From positions 1 to 64,000 of the forward strand of contig NZ_FNBP01000014.1 in the NCBI RefSeq assembly GCF_900102535.1: a DNA stretch of 64,000 nucleotides. Reading direction: 5' to 3'. Origin of the DNA: Sulfitobacter delicatus. Its GTDB lineage: Bacteria; Pseudomonadota; Alphaproteobacteria; Rhodobacterales; Rhodobacteraceae. Within the stretch, counting starts at the first letter, position 1. Each line of letters opens with the position of its first letter. The notes under the pieces were generated by a model. That model was not told the origin of the DNA. It did not search any database and worked only from the letters and a program-made list of their open reading frames with translations. This document shows positions 43,884 through 53,087 of the stretch, piece after piece. The translations under genes were made by a program, and so were the position numbers.

Positions 43884-43958
43884 ATGCGCCGACTAATTAC
43901 ACTTGCCATGCTGCTCACCCTCGCGGGCTGTGGCGTGCCTTTCGTACCCTTTATTTAA
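43884..43958 (+). CDS. 24-residue predicted lipoprotein
   Basis: A very short frame encodes a 24-residue peptide, MRRLITLAMLLTLAGCGVP followed by FVPFI. It has a basic N-terminus, a hydrophobic stretch and a lipobox LAGC, so the mature lipidated peptide would be only about nine residues starting at the cysteine. GAGG lies 8 nt upstream of the ATG. It resembles entericidin-like small lipoproteins in layout. It sits 30 nt before the next small membrane gene on the same strand. Confidence 0.65.
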   Translation: MRRLITLAMLLTLAGCGVPFVPFI

Positions 43959-43990
43959 TTTACTGACATAATCGTAAGGACATCCTGTTC

Positions 43991-44263
43991 ATGGAAGCTT
44001 TTCTGGACACTCTGGGCGCTGTCGCCCTGATCGCCTTGGTCGTGGTCGGCCTGGTCGCCGGGGCGATTGCTGGGGCCGTGGCAGGGCGCAACCGGCTGCT
44101 GTATCTGATCCTCGGGGTGGTCGGTGCCGTTGCTCTGCCGTTCGTTCTGGCAGCGCTTGGCATCACCGTCGTCGCTGCTGGCGGCTTGCTGGTGCTGCTG
44201 ATCGTTGCGGCGATTGGTGCAACATTGGTCCTCGCCTTGGTCGCTGCGCTTAAAAAGCGTTAG
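43991..44263 (+). CDS. Small hydrophobic membrane protein, YeaQ/GlsB-like
   Basis: The 90-residue product is almost entirely hydrophobic with three helices and a GAIAGAVAGRNRLLYLILGVVGA segment (in part) that recalls the GlsB/YeaQ/YmgE stress membrane family. The tail is basic (ALKKR). AAGGA precedes the ATG by 11 nt. The last 4 nt overlap the end of the convergent gene. Function is unknown. Confidence 0.7.
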   Translation: MEAFLDTLGAVALIALVVVGLVAGAIAGAVAGRNRLLYLILGVVGAVALPFVLAALGITVVAAGGLLVLLIVAAIGATLVLALVAALKKR

Positions 44264-45429
44264 ACACTTTCGCGCGGCGTCGCAAACTCGGGGTTTGCTT
44301 CGAAAAACTGTTCCGCAAAATGGCCAGCGGCCCACCCCTCGTAGGTAAACAGCTTATGGGTGTCGCTTTCGCGCATTTCGCTTAGGAACAACTGGTCAGA
44401 CTCGTCGCGGACAAATTCGACCCGTTCCGGTGCAGATGCAGCGCGATCCTGCATTTCTGCTTCTGAAAGATGGGATATGGCCACGAAAAACACCTGTGGT
44501 TTGCCGGCGCGTGGCAATTCACGGGCAATCGCTACGGGGTAGAGGTCGTAATCTTCCGGGGCCAGCCCTAGCTCGCTCGCGATCTCCCGCGCCATTCCCT
44601 GGCTGATCAGTTCGAACCCGTGGTCGGCGTCTGCGTCAATTTCGGGAAACTCGCAAACTCCGGACACGGTGCAATGGAGGCCGCCTTCGGTAATGGCGCC
44701 CATCTTTGGGCTGCGTAGCCGCCATAGAGGACTAAGCTGCGCGTCATAAACCATCGCGGCCACCCCAAGCGTATTGGCCAGTTGCGATGTCGCGAGGGAG
44801 GGAAGGCGACCATTCTCCGGTGGTTCGACATCTTGTCGGATGGTCTGCGCGCCAGCAGGGAGGGCGCCACTATCGGTGTCGACACTGATATTCGTCGCAA
44901 CTTGATCGGTGTACCGAGCAGATTGCAATGTAAGCGTCGCCGCTCCACAATCGATGTCACACAGACGCCACGCATAGTTGTTCTCAAACCCCTCTGGCGC
45001 AGAGGGGTCGGGGTTCAGCCGCCCGAGCGCTTTGAAATGCGAAACCATGGTTTTCGCATGTTTGCTCAGTGACATGGGAATTCGGAAATTCGAGGGTCTA
45101 AATACCAACCGGCATTGTGCGACATTCAAGGCATCAAGCGCTATCGCACGCGCACCGGAGGAACGGAGCGCTGTAACATCGACGTAAGGCACCCACTGGG
45201 CCTTTTCTTCCGTGGCGCCGTAGCCGTGATAGATCGCCCATAGTCTTTCTTGATCATGCTCATAGAACGGCCCCTCTGGCTGCTTCGCGAGATCAGCAGT
45301 GACCCGCGGGCGATCTGATAGATCGGTTACCAACGTGGTGCTGATACCAAGAAAGGAGACCGAGAGCTCTTTGTTGCGTGCGCGCTGGGCTTTGAGCACA
45401 CGAGCGGCCCCTTTAAGGAAAGTTCTCAT
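44260..45429 (-). CDS. Uncharacterised protein with a diverged Nudix-like domain
   Basis: The 389-residue soluble protein has no obvious close family. Residues about 1-215 are unassigned. In the C-terminal half, GGLHCTVSGVCEFPEI is followed by FELISQGMAREIASELGL. The latter matches the Nudix box E-x7-REUxxExGU, with the usual first glycine and the first of the two adjacent glutamates replaced. If the fold is right, it may still bind a nucleotide-like ligand or metal but is probably weakened as a hydrolase. The gene is single and lies before uvrB on the same strand. Confidence 0.6.
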   Translation of the reverse strand: MRTFLKGAARVLKAQRARNKELSVSFLGISTTLVTDLSDRPRVTADLAKQPEGPFYEHDQERLWAIYHGYGATEEKAQWVPYVDVTALRSSGARAIALDALNVAQCRLVFRPSNFRIPMSLSKHAKTMVSHFKALGRLNPDPSAPEGFENNYAWRLCDIDCGAATLTLQSARYTDQVATNISVDTDSGALPAGAQTIRQDVEPPENGRLPSLATSQLANTLGVAAMVYDAQLSPLWRLRSPKMGAITEGGLHCTVSGVCEFPEIDADADHGFELISQGMAREIASELGLAPEDYDLYPVAIARELPRAGKPQVFFVAISHLSEAEMQDRAASAPERVEFVRDESDQLFLSEMRESDTHKLFTYEGWAAGHFAEQFFEANPEFATPRESV

Positions 45430-45467
45430 AGCGCTGCGGCCCTTTTCTCAGAGATCAGAAGATTGGC

Positions 45468-47672
45468 TCAGCGCTTGCGTCGCTTCACATTGCCACCCCG
45501 CATGCCGCCGCGGCCAGAGGTGCTGCGGCCTGAGGCTTTCTGGGCGGTGTCAACGGCCTTATCAATCGCCTGCTGCCGCGCCATCGGGTCATCGGCGATA
45601 GCGAGGTCAACAGCTTCAAGCCGTTTGACCTCATCCCGGAGCCTTGCGGCTTCTTCGAACTCAAGGTTCTCAGCCGCTTTACGCATGTCGGTGCGCAGCC
45701 CGTCCAGCACCGTCTGAAGGTTGCCGCCCGCGAGGGGGTTGTCGACCTTGGCGGTGACGCGGTTCATGTCCACATCGCCCTTGTAGAGCCCGGCCAGAAT
45801 GTCATCGACGTTCTTCTTAACCGTGGCAGGCGTGATGCCGTGTTCTTCGTTATAGGCGATCTGCTTGGCGCGGCGGCGGTCGGTCTCGCCCATCGCACGC
45901 TCCATCGAGCCGGTGATGCGGTCGGCGTACATGATTACGCGGCCTTCGGCATTTCGCGCTGCACGGCCAATGGTTTGGATCAGCGAGGTTTCGGAGCGTA
46001 GGAAGCCTTCTTTATCCGCGTCCAAAATGGCCACGAGCCCGCATTCGGGGATGTCCAAGCCTTCTCGCAGCAGGTTGATCCCGATCAGCACGTCAAAGGC
46101 GCCGAGGCGGAGGTCCCGCAGGATTTCGATCCGCTCAATCGTGTCGATATCCGAGTGCATATAGCGCACGCGAATGCCCTGTTCGTGCATATATTCGGTG
46201 AGGTCTTCGGCCATGCGTTTGGTCAGCACGGTGCAAAGCGTGCGGTAGCCGTCGGCGGCCACTTTGCGCACCTCATCGAGCAGGTCGTCGACCTGCATCT
46301 CGACCGGGCGGATTTCGATATGAGGGTCGATCAGGCCCGTGGGACGAATGATCTGTTCGGTAAAGACACCGCCGGTCTGCTCGATCTCCCACGCGGCGGG
46401 GGTGGCCGAGACAAAGACCGACTGCGGGCGCATGGCGTCCCATTCCTCGAACTTGAGCGGGCGGTTGTCCATGCAGGACGGCAGGCGGAAGCCGTGTTCG
46501 GCCAGCGTGAACTTGCGCCGATAGTCGCCCTTATACATGCCGCCGATCTGCGGGACCGAAACGTGGCTTTCGTCCGCAAAGACGATGGCGTTGTCGGGGA
46601 TGAACTCAAACAGGGTGGGGGGCGGCTCGCCCGGTGCGCGGCCCGTGAGATAGCGCGAGTAGTTCTCGATCCCGTTGCAGACGCCGGTAGCCTCTAGCAT
46701 CTCGATGTCAAAGTTGGTGCGCTGCTCCAACCGCTGGGCCTCCAGCAATTTGCCGTCGGCAACCAGTTGGTCGAGCCGCGTGCGCAGTTCTTTCTTGATG
46801 CCGATGACGGCCTGAGACATCGTCGGCTTGGGCGTTACATAGTGGCTGTTCGCATAGACGCGGATCTGGTCGAACGTGTCCGTCTTCTCGCCGGTCAGCG
46901 GGTCGAACTCAGTGATGCTCTCCAACTCCTCGCCAAAGAAGGACAGCCGCCAAGCGCGGTCATCAAGGTGAGCCGGGAAAATCTCAAGACTGTCGCCGCG
47001 CACCCGGAAAGAGCCACGCTGGAAAGCCGCGTCATTGCGTTTGTACTGCTGGGCGACCAAATCGGCGATGATCTTGCGCTGGTCATAGCTTTCGCCTGCC
47101 TTCAGGTCTTGCGTCATCGCGCCATAGGTCTCGACAGAACCGATGCCGTAGATGCAGGACACCGAGGCCACGATAATCACATCATCGCGTTCTAGCAGCG
47201 CACGGGTGGCGGAGTGGCGCATCCGGTCGATCTGTTCGTTGATCTGGGATTCCTTCTCGATGAAAGTATCCGAGCGGGCGACATAGGCTTCGGGCTGGTA
47301 GTAGTCGTAGTAGGAGACGAAATATTCCACCGCGTTGTCCGGAAAAAAGCCTTTGAACTCGCCGTAAAGCTGCGCCGCCAGTGTCTTGTTCGGCGCGAGG
47401 ATGATCGCCGGGCGCTGCGTCTCTTCGATCACCTTGGCCATGGTGAAAGTCTTGCCCGTGCCCGTCGCGCCCAAGAGCACCTGATCGCGCTCGCCCGAGT
47501 TTACCCCTTCGGTCAGCTCCTTGATCGCTGTGGGCTGATCGCCCGCCGGGTCGAACTCGGTGACAAGGTTGAACTTTTTGCCACCCTCCAACTTGGGGCG
47601 GTTGCGCACGTCGGGCGCAGGGTTTGCCAGCAGGGGCATCCCCTCTGATTTGTCGGAATGGGCATAGGGCAT
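45468..47672 (-). CDS. uvrB: UvrABC system protein B
   Basis: The 734-residue helicase-like protein verifies DNA damage in nucleotide excision repair. It shows Walker A ([12 protein letters not shown]), the beta-hairpin [10 protein letters not shown], the DExx motif as FADESHV, helicase motif VI (QTIGRAARN) and a UvrC-interacting UVR domain at about 645-680 ([24 protein letters not shown], in part). A basic Gly/Arg-rich tail ends the protein. ATG at 47672 follows AAGGA. Confidence 0.97.
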   Translation of the reverse strand: MPYAHSDKSEGMPLLANPAPDVRNRPKLEGGKKFNLVTEFDPAGDQPTAIKELTEGVNSGERDQVLLGATGTGKTFTMAKVIEETQRPAIILAPNKTLAAQLYGEFKGFFPDNAVEYFVSYYDYYQPEAYVARSDTFIEKESQINEQIDRMRHSATRALLERDDVIIVASVSCIYGIGSVETYGAMTQDLKAGESYDQRKIIADLVAQQYKRNDAAFQRGSFRVRGDSLEIFPAHLDDRAWRLSFFGEELESITEFDPLTGEKTDTFDQIRVYANSHYVTPKPTMSQAVIGIKKELRTRLDQLVADGKLLEAQRLEQRTNFDIEMLEATGVCNGIENYSRYLTGRAPGEPPPTLFEFIPDNAIVFADESHVSVPQIGGMYKGDYRRKFTLAEHGFRLPSCMDNRPLKFEEWDAMRPQSVFVSATPAAWEIEQTGGVFTEQIIRPTGLIDPHIEIRPVEMQVDDLLDEVRKVAADGYRTLCTVLTKRMAEDLTEYMHEQGIRVRYMHSDIDTIERIEILRDLRLGAFDVLIGINLLREGLDIPECGLVAILDADKEGFLRSETSLIQTIGRAARNAEGRVIMYADRITGSMERAMGETDRRRAKQIAYNEEHGITPATVKKNVDDILAGLYKGDVDMNRVTAKVDNPLAGGNLQTVLDGLRTDMRKAAENLEFEEAARLRDEVKRLEAVDLAIADDPMARQQAIDKAVDTAQKASGRSTSGRGGMRGGNVKRRKR

Positions 47673-47772
47673 CGCGGATATCCTTCGTCGGGCACAGACA
47701 TAGGTGCCCCCTTTCACGCGGGGTTCAAGGGGGCGAGATGCTGCTATGCACCGTCTTAGCCGCTAAAGCGGA

Positions 47773-48057
47773 CTATTTCATCAGCCGTTTGCGGTTCTGA
47801 CGCACCTTCCGTGTGAGCGGGGCAAGCGAGGCGTTGATGATTTGCTCAGGCGCTTTGCCAGCAAATGCAGCCTGCGTGCCTGCGCTGAACGCCTTGGTCA
47901 TCGCCGGACCTTTTTCCGAGATCATGCGGTTGTTTTCGCCTGGCCGTGCGGGCAGGGCGCCGGCCATCGCCATCAGCCGCAGGGACATGACGATCTGGGT
48001 TTCGACAGCGAGCGCGGCAAATTGGCTTTGCAGGGCGAAAAAGGTGAAGGGGGTCAT
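47773..48057 (-). CDS. Small phasin-like helical protein
   Basis: The 94-residue product is helical, rich in Ala, Met, Gln, with [24 protein letters not shown] at the start and a basic tail ([14 protein letters not shown]). Rhodobacterales homologues are sometimes labelled antifreeze protein, but by layout it resembles phasin-like proteins; function is unknown. The ATG at 48057 is chosen because GGAG lies 9 nt before it, over two upstream ATGs with weaker sites. Confidence 0.65.
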   Translation of the reverse strand: MTPFTFFALQSQFAALAVETQIVMSLRLMAMAGALPARPGENNRMISEKGPAMTKAFSAGTQAAFAGKAPEQIINASLAPLTRKVRQNRKRLMK

Positions 48058-48196
48058 TAGGGGCGCTCCGTTGGGGTTGTTCATATGTAGTCTCTGCGCT
48101 GCAGCATTCCAGAGCGCGCCTTGCTTATCGGCATCCCTTGCCCCTTGGCGCGGAATATTAGATAAGTTCACAGGTTCCAGAAACGAGAGACCCGAA

Positions 48197-48508
48197 ATGC
48201 GCGCACGTATCTACCAACCCGCCCGTACAGCGATGTCCTCCGGCGCGGCCAAAACCCGTGTCTGGCTGCTCGAATTCGCCCCGGCGGAGGCGCGCTCAGT
48301 GGACCCGTTGATGGGCTGGACCTCCTCCGGCGATACACAGAGCCAAGTGCGCCTGCAGTTCGACACCCGCGAAGCCGCCGAAGAATATGCGCGTGACCAC
48401 GGCATCGACGCGCAGGTGCAAGAGCCGAACAAGCGCAAGCCGAACATCCGCGCGGGCGGGTATGGTGAGAACTTCGCGACAGGACGCCGGGGCGCGTGGA
48501 CGCACTAA
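48197..48508 (+). CDS. NADH dehydrogenase accessory subunit (NDUFS4-like)
   Basis: The 103-residue protein matches the complex I NDUFS4 (18 kDa) family found in alphaproteobacteria and mitochondria: [45 protein letters not shown] and the C-terminal [19 protein letters not shown]. It stabilises the N-module on the cytoplasmic arm of complex I. It stands alone, away from the nuo operon. The ATG at 48197 is chosen because homology starts there. Confidence 0.9.
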   Translation: MRARIYQPARTAMSSGAAKTRVWLLEFAPAEARSVDPLMGWTSSGDTQSQVRLQFDTREAAEEYARDHGIDAQVQEPNKRKPNIRAGGYGENFATGRRGAWTH

Positions 48509-48699
48509 GGGTGTGTCGATCTGGGTGAAGTTGGCTTGGAAGCGGAGCCTTAACTTCGCTTGAAGACCTTACGTTAATACATGGGCGCCCGTTGGACGCC
48601 TTTTCTATATGTTGGTTGTCCCGCCGAAGAGAGGACCAATGGCGGGCGATGCTCTGAAACGGACCACTTAGGAACGGATGAGACAAGCTCATCCAAACC

Positions 48700-49389
48700 C
48701 TAGTACTGCATCGTCACCCGGTGCCCGCGGCGGTAGGTCAGTTGCACAAAGGTGATGGTCTGCCCTTCGAGCCAAGTTGTACGCTCGGTTTGGAACAGAG
48801 CGTCGCCTTCTTTACAGTCCAAATAGTCCGCTACAATTCCGCTCGCAGCGACGGCGTGGAAGCTGATCTGGGCGTCTGTAAATGGGACCGTGGAGACCAG
48901 CCATTCATTAGGGCCGACCTCGCTGAAGTCATGCTGTTCAGCCTCGGGCAGGGCGCTGAGGTTGATCCAGCGGTCTTCGTGCTGATAGGGTGCGCCATCG
49001 GCGTAATGCATGCAGGTTAGGTGCAGCGCCCGGTCTTCGTCCTTCAGCGCCATACGCGCGCGGAGCCAGTTGGGGGCGGGTTCGGCTTTGCATTGGACCA
49101 AGGCATAGCGGTATTTGGCGCCCAGTTCCTTGATCTCTTGGCCCACGATGGGGATGTTCATTCGCACATGGCGGACCGGGTTCTGCCGGACCCGTGTCCC
49201 GGCTTTGCGGCGGCGTTCGATGATGCCATCATCGGCCAGTTCACGCATCGCCCGGTTGACCGTAGCGCGCGCACAGCCATAGCTGACCGCCAGATCGACC
49301 TCATTGGGCATGGCGCTGCCGGGGGCGAGATCGCCCTGAGTGATCTGACGCAGAATGTCGGCTTTCACTTCGCGGTAGGATATGGACAT
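48700..49389 (-). CDS. GntR-family regulator with UTRA domain (HutC subfamily)
   Basis: The 229-residue regulator has a winged helix at about 5-70 (REVKADILRQITQGDLAPGSAMPNEVDLA to RRKAGTRV) and a UTRA ligand domain at about 85-228 (ACMHYADGAPYQHEDRWI-like, EGDALFQTERTTWLEGQTITFVQLTYR). HutC-type members sense urocanate, amino sugars or other small molecules. The gene is divergent from the TRAP operon, with a palindrome 61-73 nt before its start, so it may control itself and the transporter. No histidine-utilisation genes are present. Confidence 0.88.
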   Translation of the reverse strand: MSISYREVKADILRQITQGDLAPGSAMPNEVDLAVSYGCARATVNRAMRELADDGIIERRRKAGTRVRQNPVRHVRMNIPIVGQEIKELGAKYRYALVQCKAEPAPNWLRARMALKDEDRALHLTCMHYADGAPYQHEDRWINLSALPEAEQHDFSEVGPNEWLVSTVPFTDAQISFHAVAASGIVADYLDCKEGDALFQTERTTWLEGQTITFVQLTYRRGHRVTMQY

Positions 49390-49760
49390 CTATGCGCTCT
49401 CCGATAAAGCGAAACTGGGGCGGCCATGCCGCTGAGTTGGCTGGAAAAGCTATATACTATAGTTTCAAAAGACCAGACATAAAGGGTGCCGCCCTTACTC
49501 TGAATGCTCTTGCGCGCAGGTGATCCGACAGCGACCGGCAAGAGTTGGACCGCCCTCCGAGCCTCCTAAACCATAGCGCGATTCAGCGAGGTTCCAGACC
49601 AAGCGCCCAATTGTTGAGCGCCAGCTTTGATCCCTCCAAAGTTCTGCGCCGAATAATTTGACATTATTATGCATCTACATAACAGATATAAGTACGTATT
49701 TGACCTGAGGGCCACAGCTGCCCGTTTCGAGGTCGTAACAGCCGATCGGAGGGTGGGCAT
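49390..49760. other. Regulatory intergenic region between GntR and TRAP genes
   Basis: This 371-bp AT-enriched region holds no gene. It has the palindrome CTATATACTATAG at 49450-49462. Near the TRAP start, TTGACA at 49658-49663 is a good -35 element; the downstream -10 is uncertain (AACAGA at 17 bp, GATATA at 21 bp). GGAGG lies 7 nt before the TRAP start. Confidence 0.6.
49450..49462. promoter_or_regulatory. Candidate operator of the GntR/UTRA regulator
   Basis: CTATA-TAC-TATAG has perfect 5-bp arms. HutC-type regulators often bind short AT-rich palindromes such as TGTATATACA. It sits 61 nt upstream of the regulator start. Confidence 0.5.
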
Positions 49761-50846
49761 ATGAAAAGACGGACATTTCTGACAACCGGGGCAGTAGGCA
49801 CCGCGGCAACGGCACTGGCATCTCCCGCCATCGCCCAAGACAAACGGCAGTGGAAGATGGTCACCGCATGGCCGAAAAACCTGCCTGGGCCGGGCGTTGC
49901 GGCGCAACAATTGGCCGACCGGATCACGACGCTGTCTGGCGGGCGGATCGAAGTGAAGCTGTTCCCGGCGGGGGAACTGGTGCCCGGGCGTGGCGTCTTT
50001 GACGCTGTCAGCGAAGGGACTGCCGAACTGTATCACGCCGTTCCGGCCTATTGGGGCTCCAAGTCCAAAGGCATCCTGCTCTTTGGCTCGCAGCCGTTTG
50101 GTCTGCGCGCGGATGAGCAGGTTGGCTGGATGATGCATGGCGGCGGGCAAGAGCTTTACGACGAGATGTATGGCCGCTTTGGCATCAAACCCTTCCTCTG
50201 CGGCAACTCTGGTCCCCAGTGGGGCGGTTGGTTCCGCAACGAGATCAACTCTGCCGAAGACCTGAAAGGTCTCAAGTTCCGCACCACCGGTCTGGCCTCT
50301 GAAATGGCGGCGAAGCTCGGCATGGCCGCCGAAGCGATGGGCGGCCCGGCGATGTTCCAAGCCCTGCAGACCGGCGCATTGGATGCGGGCGAGTTTATCG
50401 GCCCATGGACTGACAGCGCGCTTGGCTACTATCAGGTTGCGAAGAACTACTACTGGCCCGGCGTGGGCGAGCCATCCTCTGCCGAGGAATGTGGCATCAA
50501 CGGCGATGTCTATAATGAGCTGCCGGACGATCTGAAACTGGTGGTCAAGACTGCCTGTGACAGCTTGTACAACCAAGTCTGGGGCGAATATTTCACCAAA
50601 CACGCGCAAGCGCTTGACGCGATGGTTGCCGAGCATGGCGTTCAGGTGAAGATGTTCCCCGAAGACGTGCTGGTCGCAATGGGCAAAGCCGCGGCGGAAG
50701 TGATCGACGATCTGCGCAACGACGACGATGAGTTAGTCAAGCGGATCACCGAGAGCTTCGTGACCTACCGCGACTCGGTCGGGAAATACATGGTCTATGC
50801 CGATAACGGTCAGATGAACGCCCGTAATCTGGTTATGGGCTACTGA
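49761..50846 (+). CDS. TRAP transporter substrate-binding protein (DctP family)
   Basis: The 361-residue periplasmic protein begins with a Tat-like signal MKRRTFLTTGAVGTAATALASPAIA. It resembles the TRAP binding proteins for keto acids and related carboxylates (TakP-like): WKMVTAWPKNLPGPGVAAQQLADRI, GLKFRTTGLASEMAAKLGMAA and NEWGxF-like blocks with PQWGGWFRNEI. The ligand class is probably a carboxylate, inferred from family only. It is the first gene of the P-Q-M cluster. Confidence 0.93.
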   Translation: MKRRTFLTTGAVGTAATALASPAIAQDKRQWKMVTAWPKNLPGPGVAAQQLADRITTLSGGRIEVKLFPAGELVPGRGVFDAVSEGTAELYHAVPAYWGSKSKGILLFGSQPFGLRADEQVGWMMHGGGQELYDEMYGRFGIKPFLCGNSGPQWGGWFRNEINSAEDLKGLKFRTTGLASEMAAKLGMAAEAMGGPAMFQALQTGALDAGEFIGPWTDSALGYYQVAKNYYWPGVGEPSSAEECGINGDVYNELPDDLKLVVKTACDSLYNQVWGEYFTKHAQALDAMVAEHGVQVKMFPEDVLVAMGKAAAEVIDDLRNDDDELVKRITESFVTYRDSVGKYMVYADNGQMNARNLVMGY

Positions 50847-50904
50847 TAGCTTCAGGGCAGGGGCGCGGCCATGGCTGCGCCCTTGACCCATGCGAGGGGG
50901 GACG

Positions 50905-51399
50905 ATGCTGCAACTGGCAAACACCTTGGATAAGGTGAACCTTGGCGTGGCCTATGTGGTGCGCTGGTTGGCGCTGGCGATGATGTTGGTGCAATTCACC
51001 ATCGTTGTGGGACGCTATGCCTTCGGGCTGAACTCCATCGCGCTTCAAGAAAGCGTGCTCTACATGCACGCCACGCTGTTCATGTTGGCGGCGGGCTATA
51101 CGCTCTTGGTCGACAAACATGTGCGCGTTGACGTTTTCTACGCAAAGGTCTCAGCCGCAGCGCAGCGCCGGATCGACATCTTTGGCCATTTGTTCTTGCT
51201 CATGCCGTCGATGATCGCGCTGATCTATTGGTCTTGGCCGTCTGTGCGCAATTCCTGGGCCATCTTCGAAGGTCCGATTTCCGTTGGCGGGATTGAAGCG
51301 GTGTTTCTACTCAAATCCCTGATCCCCGTCTTTGCCGTCCTTGTGATCTTGCAATCTTTGGCCCTGTTGATCCGTCTTCTGGCCGTGAAAGTCCCCTGA
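50905..51399 (+). CDS. TRAP transporter small permease (DctQ family)
   Basis: The 164-residue membrane protein has four helices and the conserved block ALQESVLYMHATLFMLAAGYTLLVDKHVRVD. The ATG at 50905 has GGGGGG before it and fits homologues better than the upstream ATG. Its stop overlaps the start of the large permease gene (TGATG), indicating translational coupling. Confidence 0.93.
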   Translation: MLQLANTLDKVNLGVAYVVRWLALAMMLVQFTIVVGRYAFGLNSIALQESVLYMHATLFMLAAGYTLLVDKHVRVDVFYAKVSAAAQRRIDIFGHLFLLMPSMIALIYWSWPSVRNSWAIFEGPISVGGIEAVFLLKSLIPVFAVLVILQSLALLIRLLAVKVP

Positions 51400-52949
51400 T
51401 GTTCGAATACCTCGACCTGCTTATGTTCGCCGCGCTGATGGCGGCGATCCTTCTTGGCTTTCCTGTGTCCTTTAGCATCGCCGGGGTGGCCATCTTCTTT
51501 GCCTATCTGGGCTGGTCGTTGGGCGAGATGGACATCGGGCTGCTGGGGGCTTTGGGACAGCGCGTCTTTGGTACGCTGACGAACCCTGTGTTGATCGCGA
51601 TCCCGCTCTTCGTGTTGATGGGCGCATTGCTTGAGAAAAGCCGGATCGCTGAAGAACTGCTCGACACGATGGGGCGGCTGTTCGGGCAGTTGCGCGGTGG
51701 GCTTGGTATTTCAGTCGTGCTGGTCGGGACGTTGCTGGCCGCCTCCACAGGGATTGTCGGGGCCACTGTGATCGCGATGGGGATGATCGCGCTGCCTACG
51801 ATGCTGCGAGCGGGATATGATGCGCGGGTTGCCTCGGGCATTGTCTGCACTGCGGGCACTTTGGGCCAGATCATTCCGCCCTCGACCCTGCTGATCATTC
51901 TGGCAGACGTCATGTCCACGGCGTTCCAGCAAGCGCAGTATGAGCAGGGAAAGTTCTCTGTCGAAGCGCTGTCGGTCGGCCAGTTCTTTGCCGCTGCCGT
52001 GATCCCCGGCCTGGTGCTGGTCTGCCTCTATCTGATCTACATCCTTCTGCGCGGCTGGCTGCGCCCGCAGGACATGCCCCCCGCGCCGCTTGATCTGGCC
52101 AAACCCAACTGGCGCGAGGTTGCGGGCGCGGTGTTTCCGCCTATCGTGCTGATCTTTGCCGTGCTGGGCGCCATTCTGGGCGGTGTTGCTACGCCGACCG
52201 AAGCGGCCTCTGTCGGTGCAGTTGGAGCGCTGCTGATGACCGGCTACCGCAGCGGCACTGCCGCTTGGGTGATCTTTTCAGGCACGGTTGCATTGATTGC
52301 CCTCGGCCTATTGGCGGGTGCCTTTCCGGTGCGGTTCCAGCGCAGCGATTTGACGTCGGGCGCCTATACCTTGGGCGTCTTCTATATCGGGCTGGCACTG
52401 ATCGGGGGCGCAGCGGTGCTGTTGGCCCTGCGGGCCGCGCTGAAAAAGCGGGTCGTGCAGGAAGCGATCAACTCGACGATGACCATGACCTCCATGATCT
52501 TTGTCACCATTATCGCGGCGGGATTCTTTAGCCTCGTTTTCATCGGGCTGGGAGGCGAAGAGCGCGTGGCGGGCATTCTGGCCGAGATGCCGGGCGGTGC
52601 GACCGGTGCGCTGGTGTTCTGCATGATTGTCATCTTCATCATGGGTTTCTTCCTTGATTTCGTCGAAATCTCGGTCATCGTGCTGCCCCTGATCACACCC
52701 TCGCTGATCATGCTAGGTCATGATCCGATCTGGCTCGGCGTCTTGATCGCGATCAACTTGCAGACGTCCTTTTTGACGCCGCCCTTTGGCTTCTCGTTGT
52801 TCTACCTACGCGGTGCCGCCCCTGCCGAAGTTACGACGGGGCAGATCTATGCCGGCGTGATGCCGTTCATCTGTCTGCAGATCGTCGGGATCGCGCTGAT
52901 TTGGCTGTGGCCCACCCTGGCGACATGGCTGCCGGCAGCCTTGTTTTAA
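51399..52949 (+). CDS. TRAP transporter large permease (DctM family), long form
   Basis: The 516-residue protein has DctM motifs: NPVLIAIPLFVLMGALLEKS, GTLLAASTGIVGATVIAMGMIALP, GTLGQIIPPSTLLIILADV and PTEAASVGAVGALL. Common DctM proteins are about 425-430 residues; the extra length is an insertion of about 70-90 residues with two helices after VGAVGALL (about 290-360), a form I associate with keto-acid-type TRAP systems. It should form the sodium-coupled channel with the Q subunit. Confidence 0.92.
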   Translation: MFEYLDLLMFAALMAAILLGFPVSFSIAGVAIFFAYLGWSLGEMDIGLLGALGQRVFGTLTNPVLIAIPLFVLMGALLEKSRIAEELLDTMGRLFGQLRGGLGISVVLVGTLLAASTGIVGATVIAMGMIALPTMLRAGYDARVASGIVCTAGTLGQIIPPSTLLIILADVMSTAFQQAQYEQGKFSVEALSVGQFFAAAVIPGLVLVCLYLIYILLRGWLRPQDMPPAPLDLAKPNWREVAGAVFPPIVLIFAVLGAILGGVATPTEAASVGAVGALLMTGYRSGTAAWVIFSGTVALIALGLLAGAFPVRFQRSDLTSGAYTLGVFYIGLALIGGAAVLLALRAALKKRVVQEAINSTMTMTSMIFVTIIAAGFFSLVFIGLGGEERVAGILAEMPGGATGALVFCMIVIFIMGFFLDFVEISVIVLPLITPSLIMLGHDPIWLGVLIAINLQTSFLTPPFGFSLFYLRGAAPAEVTTGQIYAGVMPFICLQIVGIALIWLWPTLATWLPAALF

Positions 52950-53024
52950 AGCTGGTTGGCACCCGCTGTCATAAAAGTTTTGCAATATCAGAGGATAAGG
53001 GCATGATTGCCGCGCAAGTATAAT

Positions 53025-53040
53025 TTGACCAACTGGTCCA
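53025..53040. promoter_or_regulatory. Palindrome matching the RutR consensus, before the Pot-like operon
   Basis: TTGACCA-AC-TGGTCCA agrees with the E. coli RutR consensus (TTGACCA, two bases, TGGTCAA) at 13 of 14 arm positions. It directly follows TATAAT at 53019-53024, which looks like a -10 element, so a bound protein would block transcription start. It lies 48 nt before the binding-protein start. The -35 element is poor. Confidence 0.5.
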
Positions 53041-53087
53041 ACGCGCGCATTCTGTCGACAATTAAAACACTACAGAGAGGACACCCC

